Assembly (NCBI GenBank): GCA_001970955.1
Contig: MPUH01000232.1
Span: 1 to 64,000, forward strand
Direction: 5' to 3'
DNA length: 64,000 bases
DNA from: Stentor coeruleus
Lineage: Eukaryota > Ciliophora > Heterotrichea > Heterotrichida > Stentoridae
In this document: positions 32,701 through 41,092 of the stretch, one piece after another
How the letters are laid out: the number at the start of each line of letters is the position of its first letter
How positions within the stretch are numbered: position 1 is the first letter of the stretch
Program-made: the position numbers and the translations under genes
Notes under the pieces: generated by a model
What the model was told of the DNA's origin: nothing
Seen by the model: the letters and a program-made list of their open reading frames with translations, nothing else
Database searches by the model: none

Positions 32701-35700
32701 AAATTTACTATGAAGGACAACTTCGTGCTTTATTCAATTCCAAAAAAATTCTTTATTATTGTTTTCTATCAATAATCGATGGTATAATAATCCCTCTTTT
32801 TATAGGTTACAACTCATATACATCACTTAATTCTGATGGTTATACTGAAGATCAGACTATTATAGGAAGTTCTATTTATATAAGCCTTGTTTTTACTGTA
32901 TTAGCTCAAATTGCTTTAGATACTTATTGTTATAGTTTTTTAGATGTACTAGCTCATTTTATATCTATAATAGCCCTTTGTGGATATATAATACTTATAA
33001 CATTTGCTGAAAATAGTGATGCAGATTTAAAGAATACTGGAAATGAAATAATGTGTGTTCCTCCTATAATAATTGCTATATTAATTGTCCCATTAGTATG
33101 TATTGCAGTACATTTGATAATTTCTCAGTATTTAGGGATTTTTCGCCCTAAGATATATGAAAAAATATCGAATGGGACTGGTGTTGCTGATATGAAAAAT
33201 AAAAGGCTTGAACAGTTTTCTGGGTATTTAGGGAAATTGTATAGAGTGACTTCTTTTAAGAAAATTGAGATTGAGAAAGCTAATATTAAACTTAAAAAAA
33301 ATACTTTGAGGTTCAATTCTAAGTTCATTGAAGCGCAGTATAGGGATTTTTATATATCAGAAAACATATCTTTATATAGAATTGTTGTTGTTTTACTTTT
33401 TGGACTTTTAGTTATGTGGACTTTAATTGAAGCTCTAGCACTCGAACCTTCTCTTTATTACAACTTGCTTCGAACAACAATGTGTTTAGCTTTTATCTTT
33501 CTTATCTGTTTGACTTTTACAAACTTTTTTGTAAGAAACTATCACAATTTGGTTTTGTTAATAATTTTCCTAGGTCTTATGTTTAAACTTGGAACTGAAG
33601 TTGCACTTCAAAGCCCTGAAGGTGAATTTCAAAGCCCTGGAGCTTTGGCTACAGGAGTAATCCCGGCTATAACTTATATACTATTTAATGTAGACTGGCA
33701 ATATATAACATATTTGAATACTTTAAACATGAGCCTTTATGTAATATCTTTAGCTGTTTACTATGAATTCAATTCTAAATCTAATGATCAAAATATAGAG
33801 TCGGCTGATACTTTATTACCTGTTATAAGCTATTTTATACTTAATACATCAATTACTATAACTTCAGCATTTTTAGGGTATTATTTAACAAAAGCTCAGA
33901 AACTTGGATATAAATTTGCTATAGTCCAACAGTTTAATGTAGAAAAATCTCAAAGGATTTTAGGGTTTTTACTTCCGGCGTTTGTGAAAAAAAGAGTTAA
34001 AGATGGGGCTAGGTATATTGCTGAAGATCAAGGAACTGTTACTGTTCTTTTTTGTGATATTGTTGATTTTGATACTATTTGTGCTGAGTATCTTCCGATT
34101 GAATTGACATCTTTTCTGGATTTATTGTTTCAGAAATTTGACCAGTTGTGCTCTGCTATTGGGGTTACTAAAATAGAAACTGTTGGAAAAACTTATATGG
34201 CTTGTTCTGGGTTAAAAGATAGCGAGGCTGAATTAGATTCTGCTATTAGAGAAGTTTCACATGCAAGAAGAGCTGTTGAACTAGGCTTGGCTATGATAAA
34301 CCTTGCCCAAACTTTTATATTGAAAAACGGGATGAAACTTCAGCTTAAAATCGGGATAAATTCAGGCCCTGTAACAGCTGGAGTTGTAGGATATCATAAG
34401 CCACAATTTTCTTTAGTGGGCGACACAATAAACACCGCCAGTCGAATGTGTTCAACCTTAGAACACCCTGACACTATCCAAATTTCTCAAGAATGCTACA
34501 AACTAATAGAAAATCTCAGCGGCCTAGACTTTGACAATAACGTTATCGAAGCTAAAGGTAAAGGGACAATGCACACTTACATAGTCTCAGAAAGTAAAGC
34601 AACATCCGTTCATGATAGTTCTGAAACTGGTTTCAGTCACATCCCAACCTTATTAAACAACCCAAATTTCAATAAAACCGTTACTGAGTCAACAAAAAAA
34701 CCTACAAAAATGCAAAATAGTTTAATCAGGATTTTCGACATGAATAAATCCAATCAAGTTTTCAAAAATAAAGACGTCGAGCTTATGGATAAAGTCAAAC
34801 TAATCGATTTTAAATGTGGTGAAGATGAAAAAGAAAAAGCTTTTCGTATTGAAAAAACCATAAAAAGCAAACAGCTTATATTTTCAGGAATAATCATGGC
34901 ATTGATAACTTTTTTATCCCTTATAATTATAGGGATAATCGGGTCTCGTAAAATAGAAGATGATAAAAAATATGTGGTTGCATTTAGGTGTATTATATTG
35001 GGATTTCTTATCATAATACTCATAGTTCGCAAGTATATTTATTTATATCAAACATTTCCTATAATAATGCTTTCAGTGTTTTTATTGATGCTTGGGGTTG
35101 CTTTAATGGACAATTTCTATACAAATGAAGAAAATCCTGACCTTCTTGCTCTTGAGATTATGTATATTATTATACTTATCAATCATACTGGGCAAATCCC
35201 ATTATCCAAAGTAATGTGGGCATCTATGACAGTTTTTATCCCTTGGGGTGCAGTAGCTGCTTTTAAAAAAGATAGAATTAAACATGCAGCAAATGCTGCA
35301 TTTGTTGTGGTTTTTACCCTTATACATATATTTGCTAATTATGTTATAGAAACTGACCTAAGAGTTTATTTTAATTTAAGAGGTATTGCAAAAAAAGAAA
35401 TCAATAAAACTGATGAACTATTAAAATATATGATGCCTCCACATGTACTTGAGAATATGAAACAAGATAAAGCGATTACTGATAAATTAGTAGATGTCAC
35501 ATTATTATATGCAGATATTGTTGGTTTTACAGCTTGGAGTTCTAATAAAACCCCTGCTGAAGTTGTTGGGATGTTAAGTATGCTGTTTACAAGGTTTGAT
35601 AAAAAATGTGTAAGTCATAAAGTGTATAAAGTTCATACAATTGGAGATTNAAATATGAAACAAGATAAAGCGATTACTGATAAATTAGTAGATGTCACAT

Positions 35701-36266
35701 TATTATATGCGGATATTGTTGGTTTTACAGCTTGGAGTTCTAATAAAACCCCTGCTGAAGTTGTTGGGATGTTAAGTATGCTATTTACAAGGTTTGATAA
35801 AAAATGTGTAAGTCATAAAGTGTATAAAGTTCATACAATTGGAGATTGTTATGTTGTTATGGGATACACTGGATCAGAAAACAGAAATTTATCTGAAGAA
35901 TGTTTAAATGTTGTGGAAATGGCTCAAAGCATGATACAAATTATAAATGAAGTCAATGAAGAAAATCAAAGTGAATTAAATATGAGAATTGGGATACATA
36001 CTGGAGAAGTTATAGCTGGGATTACTGGGACGAATATTGTTAGGTATGATATTTATGGACCAGATGTGATTATTGCTAATAAAATGGAAAGTGGTGGGAT
36101 GGCTGGGAAAATAAATGTTAGCTCTAAGACTATGAAAATACTTGATAGAGTTTATCCTGATAAGTTTGTATATGAGTTCAATAAAAAGTTGAATGTTAAA
36201 ACTAGCAAACATTCTTATAAGAGCTATTTTATTTTGCAAAGTGAAAATAATTATGTCACTAAGTAG
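29778..36266 (+). CDS. P4-ATPase-like / guanylyl cyclase fusion protein
   Basis: 2162 codons as written; an in-frame 198-nt scaffold overlap inflates it, so the true protein is about 2096 aa. N-terminal half: P4-type ATPase with DKTGTIT (Asp372) and hinge GDGNGDIPMI (about 850); the family's DGETNLK is degenerate (GGESDKR). Then a six-helix block, a class III cyclase domain (FCDIVDFD, Asp1427; IETVGKTYM), six more helices and a second cyclase domain (YADIVGFT; HTIGDCYVVMG). The first domain is C2-like, with Glu of the guanine-selective type and Ser (KPQFSLVGDT) where animal enzymes have Cys; the second is C1-like and carries the metal Asps. This inverted order and ATPase fusion are known in ciliate and apicomplexan guanylyl cyclases, which make cGMP at the plasma membrane. 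Stop TAG. Confidence 0.95.
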   Translation: MNVTLEGYMRTQELYGNIPLTESHFISNRVNSTRYTLLTLLPKNLFDQFQRSANIWFLIISIFQLIPFEINPVDSWTTIAPLAILLSITFLKDAYNDFCRGREDIKTNSSLYECWNGSKFESVMCEKLLVGNIVLIHEGQEFPADIVVLRTNCDRVFYLDMTGIGGESDKRLKKAVRETHEIMEGFDKDYILSKMLGVVSFEQPNNDFDKFRGKLKLEGHPRAILLFAQSLAYRGSILQGVEWVIGIVIYTGIETKTYLNISQPPRKVSRLEIKVNTWVVYLLLVLLILVIFSVLAMKHMSKMNLKKTSELESFILFTILYNNIIPISMFVTMDMLRILQTHFIVKVFDKKVDFKTGDVNENLGQIEYILADKTGTITSKDLRLELCIIGSKKYPRDSKIRSKKQSSVETKNLIRQGESIKTEVFSGRRSKKFEKLKRMVYKDEDSLVYQYIKCMVLCNSVKCDNGEYIGISCDEVAMVEAAEELGVKLIDRSKLHVEIDTEGFSEEFQILAFLPFTSSIRKSRILVRSENYTSLYVKGTIEEMIKILDENTIEDLEENEQFTLKKGLRTIVLGYKRINESQSNDFLSKLESAKNIPVNSEGRIEALFQELEKDLFYLGIAGIGDTIHPDTISTINILQKAGIKLWILSGDNEGSTESTCRKVGLFRSDVPIIKFNHIKTELRCLKKLAGYINSYFFNEQTEQSSSSQNVAGKNIPGQVLVDKPTPENSIQLNERIEKYAPVETTVNGQSNAEIMLSNNPLFKSMAISDLSLKKLLKRGYDSNSINYSLSIDRQSFIIAFENEEAKKLLCCLLFGASSVCFHGMLPLDKAKVVKMLKENFAFRPVTLAIGDGNGDIPMIQEADVGIAMMSKENSQARNFCDIAIQDFPQLTDLLLLHGHWNYSRMSRSVLLFIYKNALLIIITFAYIWFSDYSGVSLFKSSLIVGFNIGFTSLPILVMGVFDEDLPHEKILLNPEIYYEGQLRALFNSKKILYYCFLSIIDGIIIPLFIGYNSYTSLNSDGYTEDQTIIGSSIYISLVFTVLAQIALDTYCYSFLDVLAHFISIIALCGYIILITFAENSDADLKNTGNEIMCVPPIIIAILIVPLVCIAVHLIISQYLGIFRPKIYEKISNGTGVADMKNKRLEQFSGYLGKLYRVTSFKKIEIEKANIKLKKNTLRFNSKFIEAQYRDFYISENISLYRIVVVLLFGLLVMWTLIEALALEPSLYYNLLRTTMCLAFIFLICLTFTNFFVRNYHNLVLLIIFLGLMFKLGTEVALQSPEGEFQSPGALATGVIPAITYILFNVDWQYITYLNTLNMSLYVISLAVYYEFNSKSNDQNIESADTLLPVISYFILNTSITITSAFLGYYLTKAQKLGYKFAIVQQFNVEKSQRILGFLLPAFVKKRVKDGARYIAEDQGTVTVLFCDIVDFDTICAEYLPIELTSFLDLLFQKFDQLCSAIGVTKIETVGKTYMACSGLKDSEAELDSAIREVSHARRAVELGLAMINLAQTFILKNGMKLQLKIGINSGPVTAGVVGYHKPQFSLVGDTINTASRMCSTLEHPDTIQISQECYKLIENLSGLDFDNNVIEAKGKGTMHTYIVSESKATSVHDSSETGFSHIPTLLNNPNFNKTVTESTKKPTKMQNSLIRIFDMNKSNQVFKNKDVELMDKVKLIDFKCGEDEKEKAFRIEKTIKSKQLIFSGIIMALITFLSLIIIGIIGSRKIEDDKKYVVAFRCIILGFLIIILIVRKYIYLYQTFPIIMLSVFLLMLGVALMDNFYTNEENPDLLALEIMYIIILINHTGQIPLSKVMWASMTVFIPWGAVAAFKKDRIKHAANAAFVVVFTLIHIFANYVIETDLRVYFNLRGIAKKEINKTDELLKYMMPPHVLENMKQDKAITDKLVDVTLLYADIVGFTAWSSNKTPAEVVGMLSMLFTRFDKKCVSHKVYKVHTIGDXNMKQDKAITDKLVDVTLLYADIVGFTAWSSNKTPAEVVGMLSMLFTRFDKKCVSHKVYKVHTIGDCYVVMGYTGSENRNLSEECLNVVEMAQSMIQIINEVNEENQSELNMRIGIHTGEVIAGITGTNIVRYDIYGPDVIIANKMESGGMAGKINVSSKTMKILDRVYPDKFVYEFNKKLNVKTSKHSYKSYFILQSENNYVTK
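35454..35847. repeat. 196-nt direct copy around an N (scaffold overlap inside gene)
   Basis: 35454-35649 is repeated at 35652-35847 with N at 35650. The copies differ at a few silent positions (for example GCAGAT versus GCGGAT), as expected for two haplotypes or reads with errors. The offset of 198 nt keeps the frame, duplicating the catalytic segment of the second cyclase domain; it is almost surely not in the real protein. Confidence 0.9.
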
Positions 36267-37235
36267 TAAAGGATTTTTTTAAATTTGTGTTAGTGGGTGT
36301 TAGGGTGTTAAGAGATTATAGGGCTTATGTTGAGATAGAAGAGAGGATTTTTAATGAGGTAGGATGAAAATAAATGGCANGATTTTTAATGAGGTAGGAT
36401 GAAAATAAATGGCAATGATATTAAAAATTTAGGTTTTTTAGATCCTGAAAAAATTGTTGGAAAACTTTGATTTATGGGTAATGTGTTAGGATATATATAG
36501 GAATGATTAGGATTTGTATGTGTTATTGGAAATTGTAAGATAATTCAAGATAGTATAAAAAATAATTATATATTTCTTATTCAGCATAAAATATGATTTT
36601 ATTTTATGTTTGGAAATGATGTAAGATGTTTAATCTTTTAATACACTAGTAATGTGATATTTTATGAGTTAGAAACTTTTTTGTTGTACCTAAGAGACTT
36701 TTATTTCACATCTTCCTATAAACAATTTAAAGTAGTTTTCAAATTATTATAAAAAAATACTCAAAAAGTAAATCCTCGCCGAGCATCATGATATACTTAA
36801 ACATACATTAATATACAATTTTATATAAACACCTCCTAACATTCCCATTTTTATTCCCTAGCTTTTGTCTTACTTAATTTCCATACCATTACCCCATTTA
36901 TTTCATATAGCCAAAACTTTAAGCTTTTTCAAGCATAAAAACTCAAATTTTCGCTTTAACTCTTAATATTTAGCTTATAAAACTCATGCTTTTTACCCTA
37001 AACATCCTATTTAATCCAAACTCAAGACTAAAAAAAATCCTACTTCATTATGTAATCCCTAATAATACATACAAATCTATCCTATCCCCCTTAAATAAAA
37101 ATCTATCTATAAATGATAAATTAAACATGTTTTCCTTACAAATTTCAATATAACATTATAAAAAACCCATAAAGCCATAGTAATTTATTCCATTTAGCCA
37201 TAGAAATTTATATCAAAAATGAGTTATTATATATA
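36267..37235. other. Intergenic, nothing recognised
   Basis: 3' flank of the cyclase gene (G-rich) then a C/A-rich 5' flank from about 36700. Contains the scaffold overlap at 36346-36414. Confidence 0.6.
36346..36414. repeat. 34-nt direct copy around an N (scaffold overlap)
   Basis: 36346-36379 is repeated at 36381-36414 with N at 36380. Confidence 0.9.
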
Positions 37236-37787
37236 ATGGGTGCCTGTATTATAAAACGTAACCGTGTAGCTTCAGCTCCTCCAACTTCAGCTTGTGTTTG
37301 CAAGACTGTTTCTGAGCTCAAAGAAAGCCTGATTTTCCATATCTTCCGCTTACATATTTTGATATTAAATTGTCGAAAAAACATAGAGAAATGCTTGATA
37401 GAAAAAAATAAGGACAATGCGATTTTGATTAGATGTAAAGAGATTGTTGTAAAAGGGAAACTTGAAGAGCTGCAGGAGTTTGTCAGAGCTTTAGATTTGT
37501 TTATGGATTTTATGGGTAAAGATAAAGGTGTGAAGAAAAGGATACTCAAAGATGGGCAAGTTACGCTAAAAGGTGTAAACTCATTGCCTTATACCGACGA
37601 CCTAGCTATGATTATGGAAAATGATCAGGACTATAAAATTTTGATTAGAGATGAACTCAAGAAATTAGGTGTTAATGAAAAAACTGTTAGTATACAGATA
37701 GAGCAAGAATATCAGAATAGAAGAGGAGCTGATAAAAACAAATTCATTAGAAGAAAGTATGTTAAAGATATAAAGCTCAATGTTTAA
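37236..37787 (+). CDS. Possible N-myristoylated helical protein
   Basis: 183 aa. The start MGACIIKRNRVASAPP fits N-myristoylation (Gly2) with a nearby Cys4 for palmitoylation and a basic patch. The body is mostly helical: residues about 25-100 are amphipathic helix (KESLIFHIFRLHILILNCRK, KGKLEELQEFVRALDLFMDF). The C-terminal third is basic, with EKTVSIQIEQEYQNRRGADK. The size, myristoylation-type start and long N-terminal helices loosely recall small ESCRT-III proteins such as CHMP6/Vps20, but no MIM motif or Snf7 signature is convincing, so I leave it unnamed. Start ATG clear, stop TAA, no intron needed. Confidence 0.75.
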   Translation: MGACIIKRNRVASAPPTSACVCKTVSELKESLIFHIFRLHILILNCRKNIEKCLIEKNKDNAILIRCKEIVVKGKLEELQEFVRALDLFMDFMGKDKGVKKRILKDGQVTLKGVNSLPYTDDLAMIMENDQDYKILIRDELKKLGVNEKTVSIQIEQEYQNRRGADKNKFIRRKYVKDIKLNV

Positions 37788-38675
37788 CCAGCATAGCTGA
37801 ATTTAAAAATAATTGTTCGTTATTCTAATAGAATATTCGATAACTATGGGAAAAAAACTAAAAAGTTTAGTAAGACCTGAGAGTTTTGTGGGTGATTTTA
37901 TGGTAGTGGACTTTTAAATCATATTTTTAATATAGTTAAATAAATCTTGTTCTAGAAACTCAGATGGATTTTTAGGACTTTTATGAAAGAATTGTATAAT
38001 GGAAAACATAAAATAATATTATTAAGATATTTTATGTTGTTTTATGGTATGAAAGCTTGATTTTAATATGAATGATTGATTTATGATGTATGAGATAGAA
38101 AGAGATAAGTTTGAGAATGATTTTGCTATGAAAATAATGAGTTTTACTTATTTTGAGTTATGTAGATAGATTTGTTTTAAGTTTTTATGAAATGTATTTG
38201 GATGAAATGAAAATGGTATGGGCTTATTAGATTTTGTATAAAAGTATAGGGAAATAAGTATTTGATTTGTGTATATATTTTTTAAATGATAAGGATTTAG
38301 ATAATTGTGCATATTGTTTTATAGATTTTGATTTTTTCATAATGATTTGTTGAAATTTTGCATTATTTATGTTCCTGGCGAATTTCAAACCTTTTAATAG
38401 AGGAATACAATTTTATTAAGATATTATTTATAAAATCATAAAATAAACATGTTATTATATTAAAATCATAAAATAAACATGTTATTATATAGATTTATTG
38501 ATAAGAAAATCAATATTTTTACATAAACACAATCAATTTAATAACTTTTTGGTACCTTCAGTTAGTAAATATAAGTAAGATAATCTTATATAAATCATAA
38601 AAAATTCATAATAATTTGGCAAATATTAGCAACTAATTTAAAATACCCATATTTCCAACACCCACCAATTATAAA
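37788..38675. other. Convergent intergenic region
   Basis: Between two gene 3' ends; G/T-rich on the left and C/A-rich on the right. Contains the 30-nt tandem repeat at 38431-38490. No gene seen. Confidence 0.6.
38431..38490. repeat. Perfect 30-nt tandem duplication
   Basis: 38431-38460 and 38461-38490 are identical (TAAAATCATAAAATAAACAT...). Unlike the other doubled segments there is no N between copies, so it is either a real duplication or a silently joined overlap. Confidence 0.9.
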
Positions 38676-39485
38676 TTATTCAACTCTTAATTTAATTCTA
38701 AATACAGGTGATTCACATATTTTGCATACATGCGAAAACTCACGTATTTTGCTATCTGAATAACAAATGTTACAAAGTAGCTTTTCCCAGCTAAATAACC
38801 CTTACAATGTGCCCATATACTGATTTTCTCTAACTTCCGTATTTATATTCTGCTCACACTTACTACAAAATGCAGTAACTGACTTAAATAATGAATTCCT
38901 GTTCCTCATCCTACTCTTACAGTTTCTTCCAGGAAAATTCTTAAATTTGAGATTTTTCTCTGATGAAGTACTCGATATTGTCACAATACTAGTTTCTCGG
39001 CCTTGATATAAATTCTTTTTAAATAATGGGCTTTTTGGATCCATAGTCGATATCATAATAGAATCTTTTTCATAATCTTCACTTTGTTCATCATTACTTG
39101 AAGAATAACACTTTTTTAATAAATTTGAACCATATGATTGAATATCTTCATGAATAATGTTTTTATTTGTATTTTTTATAGCAGGAATAAAAGTATATGA
39201 TTGGGCGATATCTTTGATTATAATTGTTGATGTCCTTTGATGACTAGGATCTTGATCATATGAAGTTTCTAAGGATTCTGAAGATTCTGAAGATGAGTCT
39301 TCTTGGATTAATGAAGGCTGATTGTATCGATATGGAGATAATGGTCTAAGGTAGAGTTTATCACCTTTTTTAGTTATAGACAACTCGCCACTTGGTAATT
39401 TAGACATATTGCTTATAGATGCGTTTAGGCTATGGATGCTATTTTTCCTTTGGAAATTGCTTTTAAGTATTGAATCTCCATACAT
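38676..39485 (-). CDS. Ser-rich protein with C-terminal LITAF-like zinc ribbon, two exons
   Basis: Exon 1 39485-38806 and exon 2 38790-38676, joined over a 15-nt intron, give 264 aa ending at TAA. Residues 1-200 are Ser-rich and disordered with acidic patches (SSSESSESLETSYDQD). The C-terminal ~60 residues, only complete after splicing, hold a paired-cysteine module: AFCSKCEQNINTEV, then GTFWEKLLCNICYS, then EFSHVCKICESPVF. The CxxC, 'T-x(n)-G', aromatic stretch and HxCxxC order match the LITAF/SIMPLE zinc domain, which inserts into endosomal or plasma membranes and binds phosphoinositides. The hydrophobic centre is much shorter and more polar than in LITAF, and there is an extra CNIC pair, so membrane insertion is doubtful; a generic zinc ribbon is the alternative. 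Confidence 0.75.
38791..38805 (-). other. 15-nt intron
   Basis: GTAAGGGTTATTTAG on the minus strand, phase 2, A six bases from the end; retention gives TAA at once. Removal completes the zinc-ribbon module. Confidence 0.88.
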
Positions 39486-40652
39486 AAAGTTTATTTACCA
39501 TTATGTTATTAGGGTAAAAATTCGAGTTTTGAATGGTGATAATGGTATAGAACATAGAGTGGAAGGTGTTGAAAAGTAAAGATTTTTTATATAATGAAGA
39601 TTTTTAAAGAATTTTCATATGAAATAAGCTGAGGTGGAAAAATTTAAAAGAAGACTTTTTTATGTTTGGGAAATATAGGATAAATGGGAGAAGTATTTTA
39701 TAGTTTGGGTGGATTGTAGATAATATTTGTGGAGTTTTAATTTTTGAAGATTTTAAGTTTTGGAATTTTTTTTAAGGATTTTGATGCTGTGAGATTTGAG
39801 GATTAGGGTTTTTTATGGAGGTCATAAGATTTGATAGAATTATTTCAGACTGATGATAAGATAAATTTATAGGTCTTTAAAGGTTTGAGTATATTGAAAT
39901 AGGTCGAATTTTGAGAATATTTTAATATTCCTTAAAGGTCAGATGAGTTTATTTGTTTATGTATAAAAGATATTTTTTAGTTATGTTTTAGGTGAAATAT
40001 AAGTAGAGATTGTATAGTATGTAGATTTTGTCTAAAGAAATATATATACAAGATATAAAATTAAAGACTAATACTAAGATGAAATATTTTCTGAAAGGGG
40101 TTATTCATAAGTATTTTTATACCATAGAACGATTATAAATATATATGTTTCTTACAAATGCAAGATTTCTTTACAATTTTATTAATTAAAACAAAGCCTA
40201 TAATAAAATAATCATATAAAAAATAGTTCAGTCTATGAAAACTACAAACTAAAATTGTTTATGAGTGTCTATTTGCTTTTTATTATACGAAAAAATAAGT
40301 AAGAATTGTATAAAAACCTTATAAAATATTCATATCAAAGCTGATTAATCCACATTCAAATTGCCAATCTTTCAAATATAAATCCTAAAAACTAATACCA
40401 AACTATCCCAAACAATACCATCCATATCCATATCAAAACTCTAAATTCCTCTAAATTCTCATACATTTCTCTACTATTTAACTCAACTTTCAAAAAAAAA
40501 ATTTCTCATCCAAAATACCAAATCATTTCACAACCTAAGCATCTCTAAAAAACCCAATCCTCCAACACCTAACAAAAAATCCTTGATGTTCTAACCAAAA
40601 ACCTCCATCTCTAAACTCCATACTAAAATCATAAAAATCATCTTATAATTAT
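39486..40652. other. Divergent intergenic region
   Basis: Shared 5' flank of the zinc-ribbon gene (-) and the small membrane protein (+). G/T-rich to about 39950, C/A-rich and almost G-free from about 40340 to 40650. No gene seen. Confidence 0.6.
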
Positions 40653-40859
40653 ATGGAAGCTATAGCAGACCTCAACACCCATCTCCTAAGCAAATTCCCA
40701 AGAGGCATCAAAATCATCTTATCCGAATTTCCTCTCCAAGACTACTCTCTACTCATATCATTTGCTTTAACTTTCATAGGACTAATCCTCCTTATCCTAG
40801 TAATCAGATGGAGTCCTCCAAGACCAATACCAGAAGGTTTAAAACCTAAATACAACTAG
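40653..40859 (+). CDS. 68-aa single-pass membrane protein
   Basis: A short ORF with varied, non-AT-run codon use. Residues 1-28 are amphipathic (LNTHLLSKFPRGIKIILSEF), followed by one transmembrane helix (LLISFALTFIGLILLILVIR) and a short Pro-rich tail (WSPPRPIPEGLKPKYN). The architecture would suit a small subunit of a membrane complex (ER, mitochondrial or V-ATPase type), but I do not recognise a family. ATG follows a C/A-rich, G-poor leader like those of its neighbours. Stop TAG. The eIF3c gene follows about 230 nt downstream on the same strand. Confidence 0.7.
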   Translation: MEAIADLNTHLLSKFPRGIKIILSEFPLQDYSLLISFALTFIGLILLILVIRWSPPRPIPEGLKPKYN

Positions 40860-41069
40860 TATTAACACCCATCTTTAATCATAAAAACAAAAAAATCAAC
40901 ACTTTTCACTTTTATCCTCCACAAAATCCTTTATTTCCTTCTAAATTTCTTCAACCCTTCCAAAATTTCCTAAAAGCCATCTCCAAAATACCTTCTCCAT
41001 TATCTTAACTCGTATTTTCCCATATCAAAACCCTAACTTTCTCAAAAATCTCCAATATTCCATTTTCCA

Positions 41070-41078
41070 ATGGTCTAA
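41070..41078 (+). promoter_or_regulatory. Minimal upstream ORF before eIF3c
   Basis: ATG GTC TAA, whose stop overlaps by one base the first in-frame ATG of the eIF3c frame (TAATG at 41076-41080). If it lies in the leader it could modulate initiation. Whether the mRNA begins upstream of it is unknown. Confidence 0.35.
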
Positions 41079-41092
41079 TGCGTTCTTATAAA

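Noticed and set aside
35454-35847. A third, tandem-duplicated cyclase catalytic segment
   Set aside because: The duplication brackets an N and matches the other scaffold-overlap sites, so it is an assembly artefact rather than a real domain duplication.
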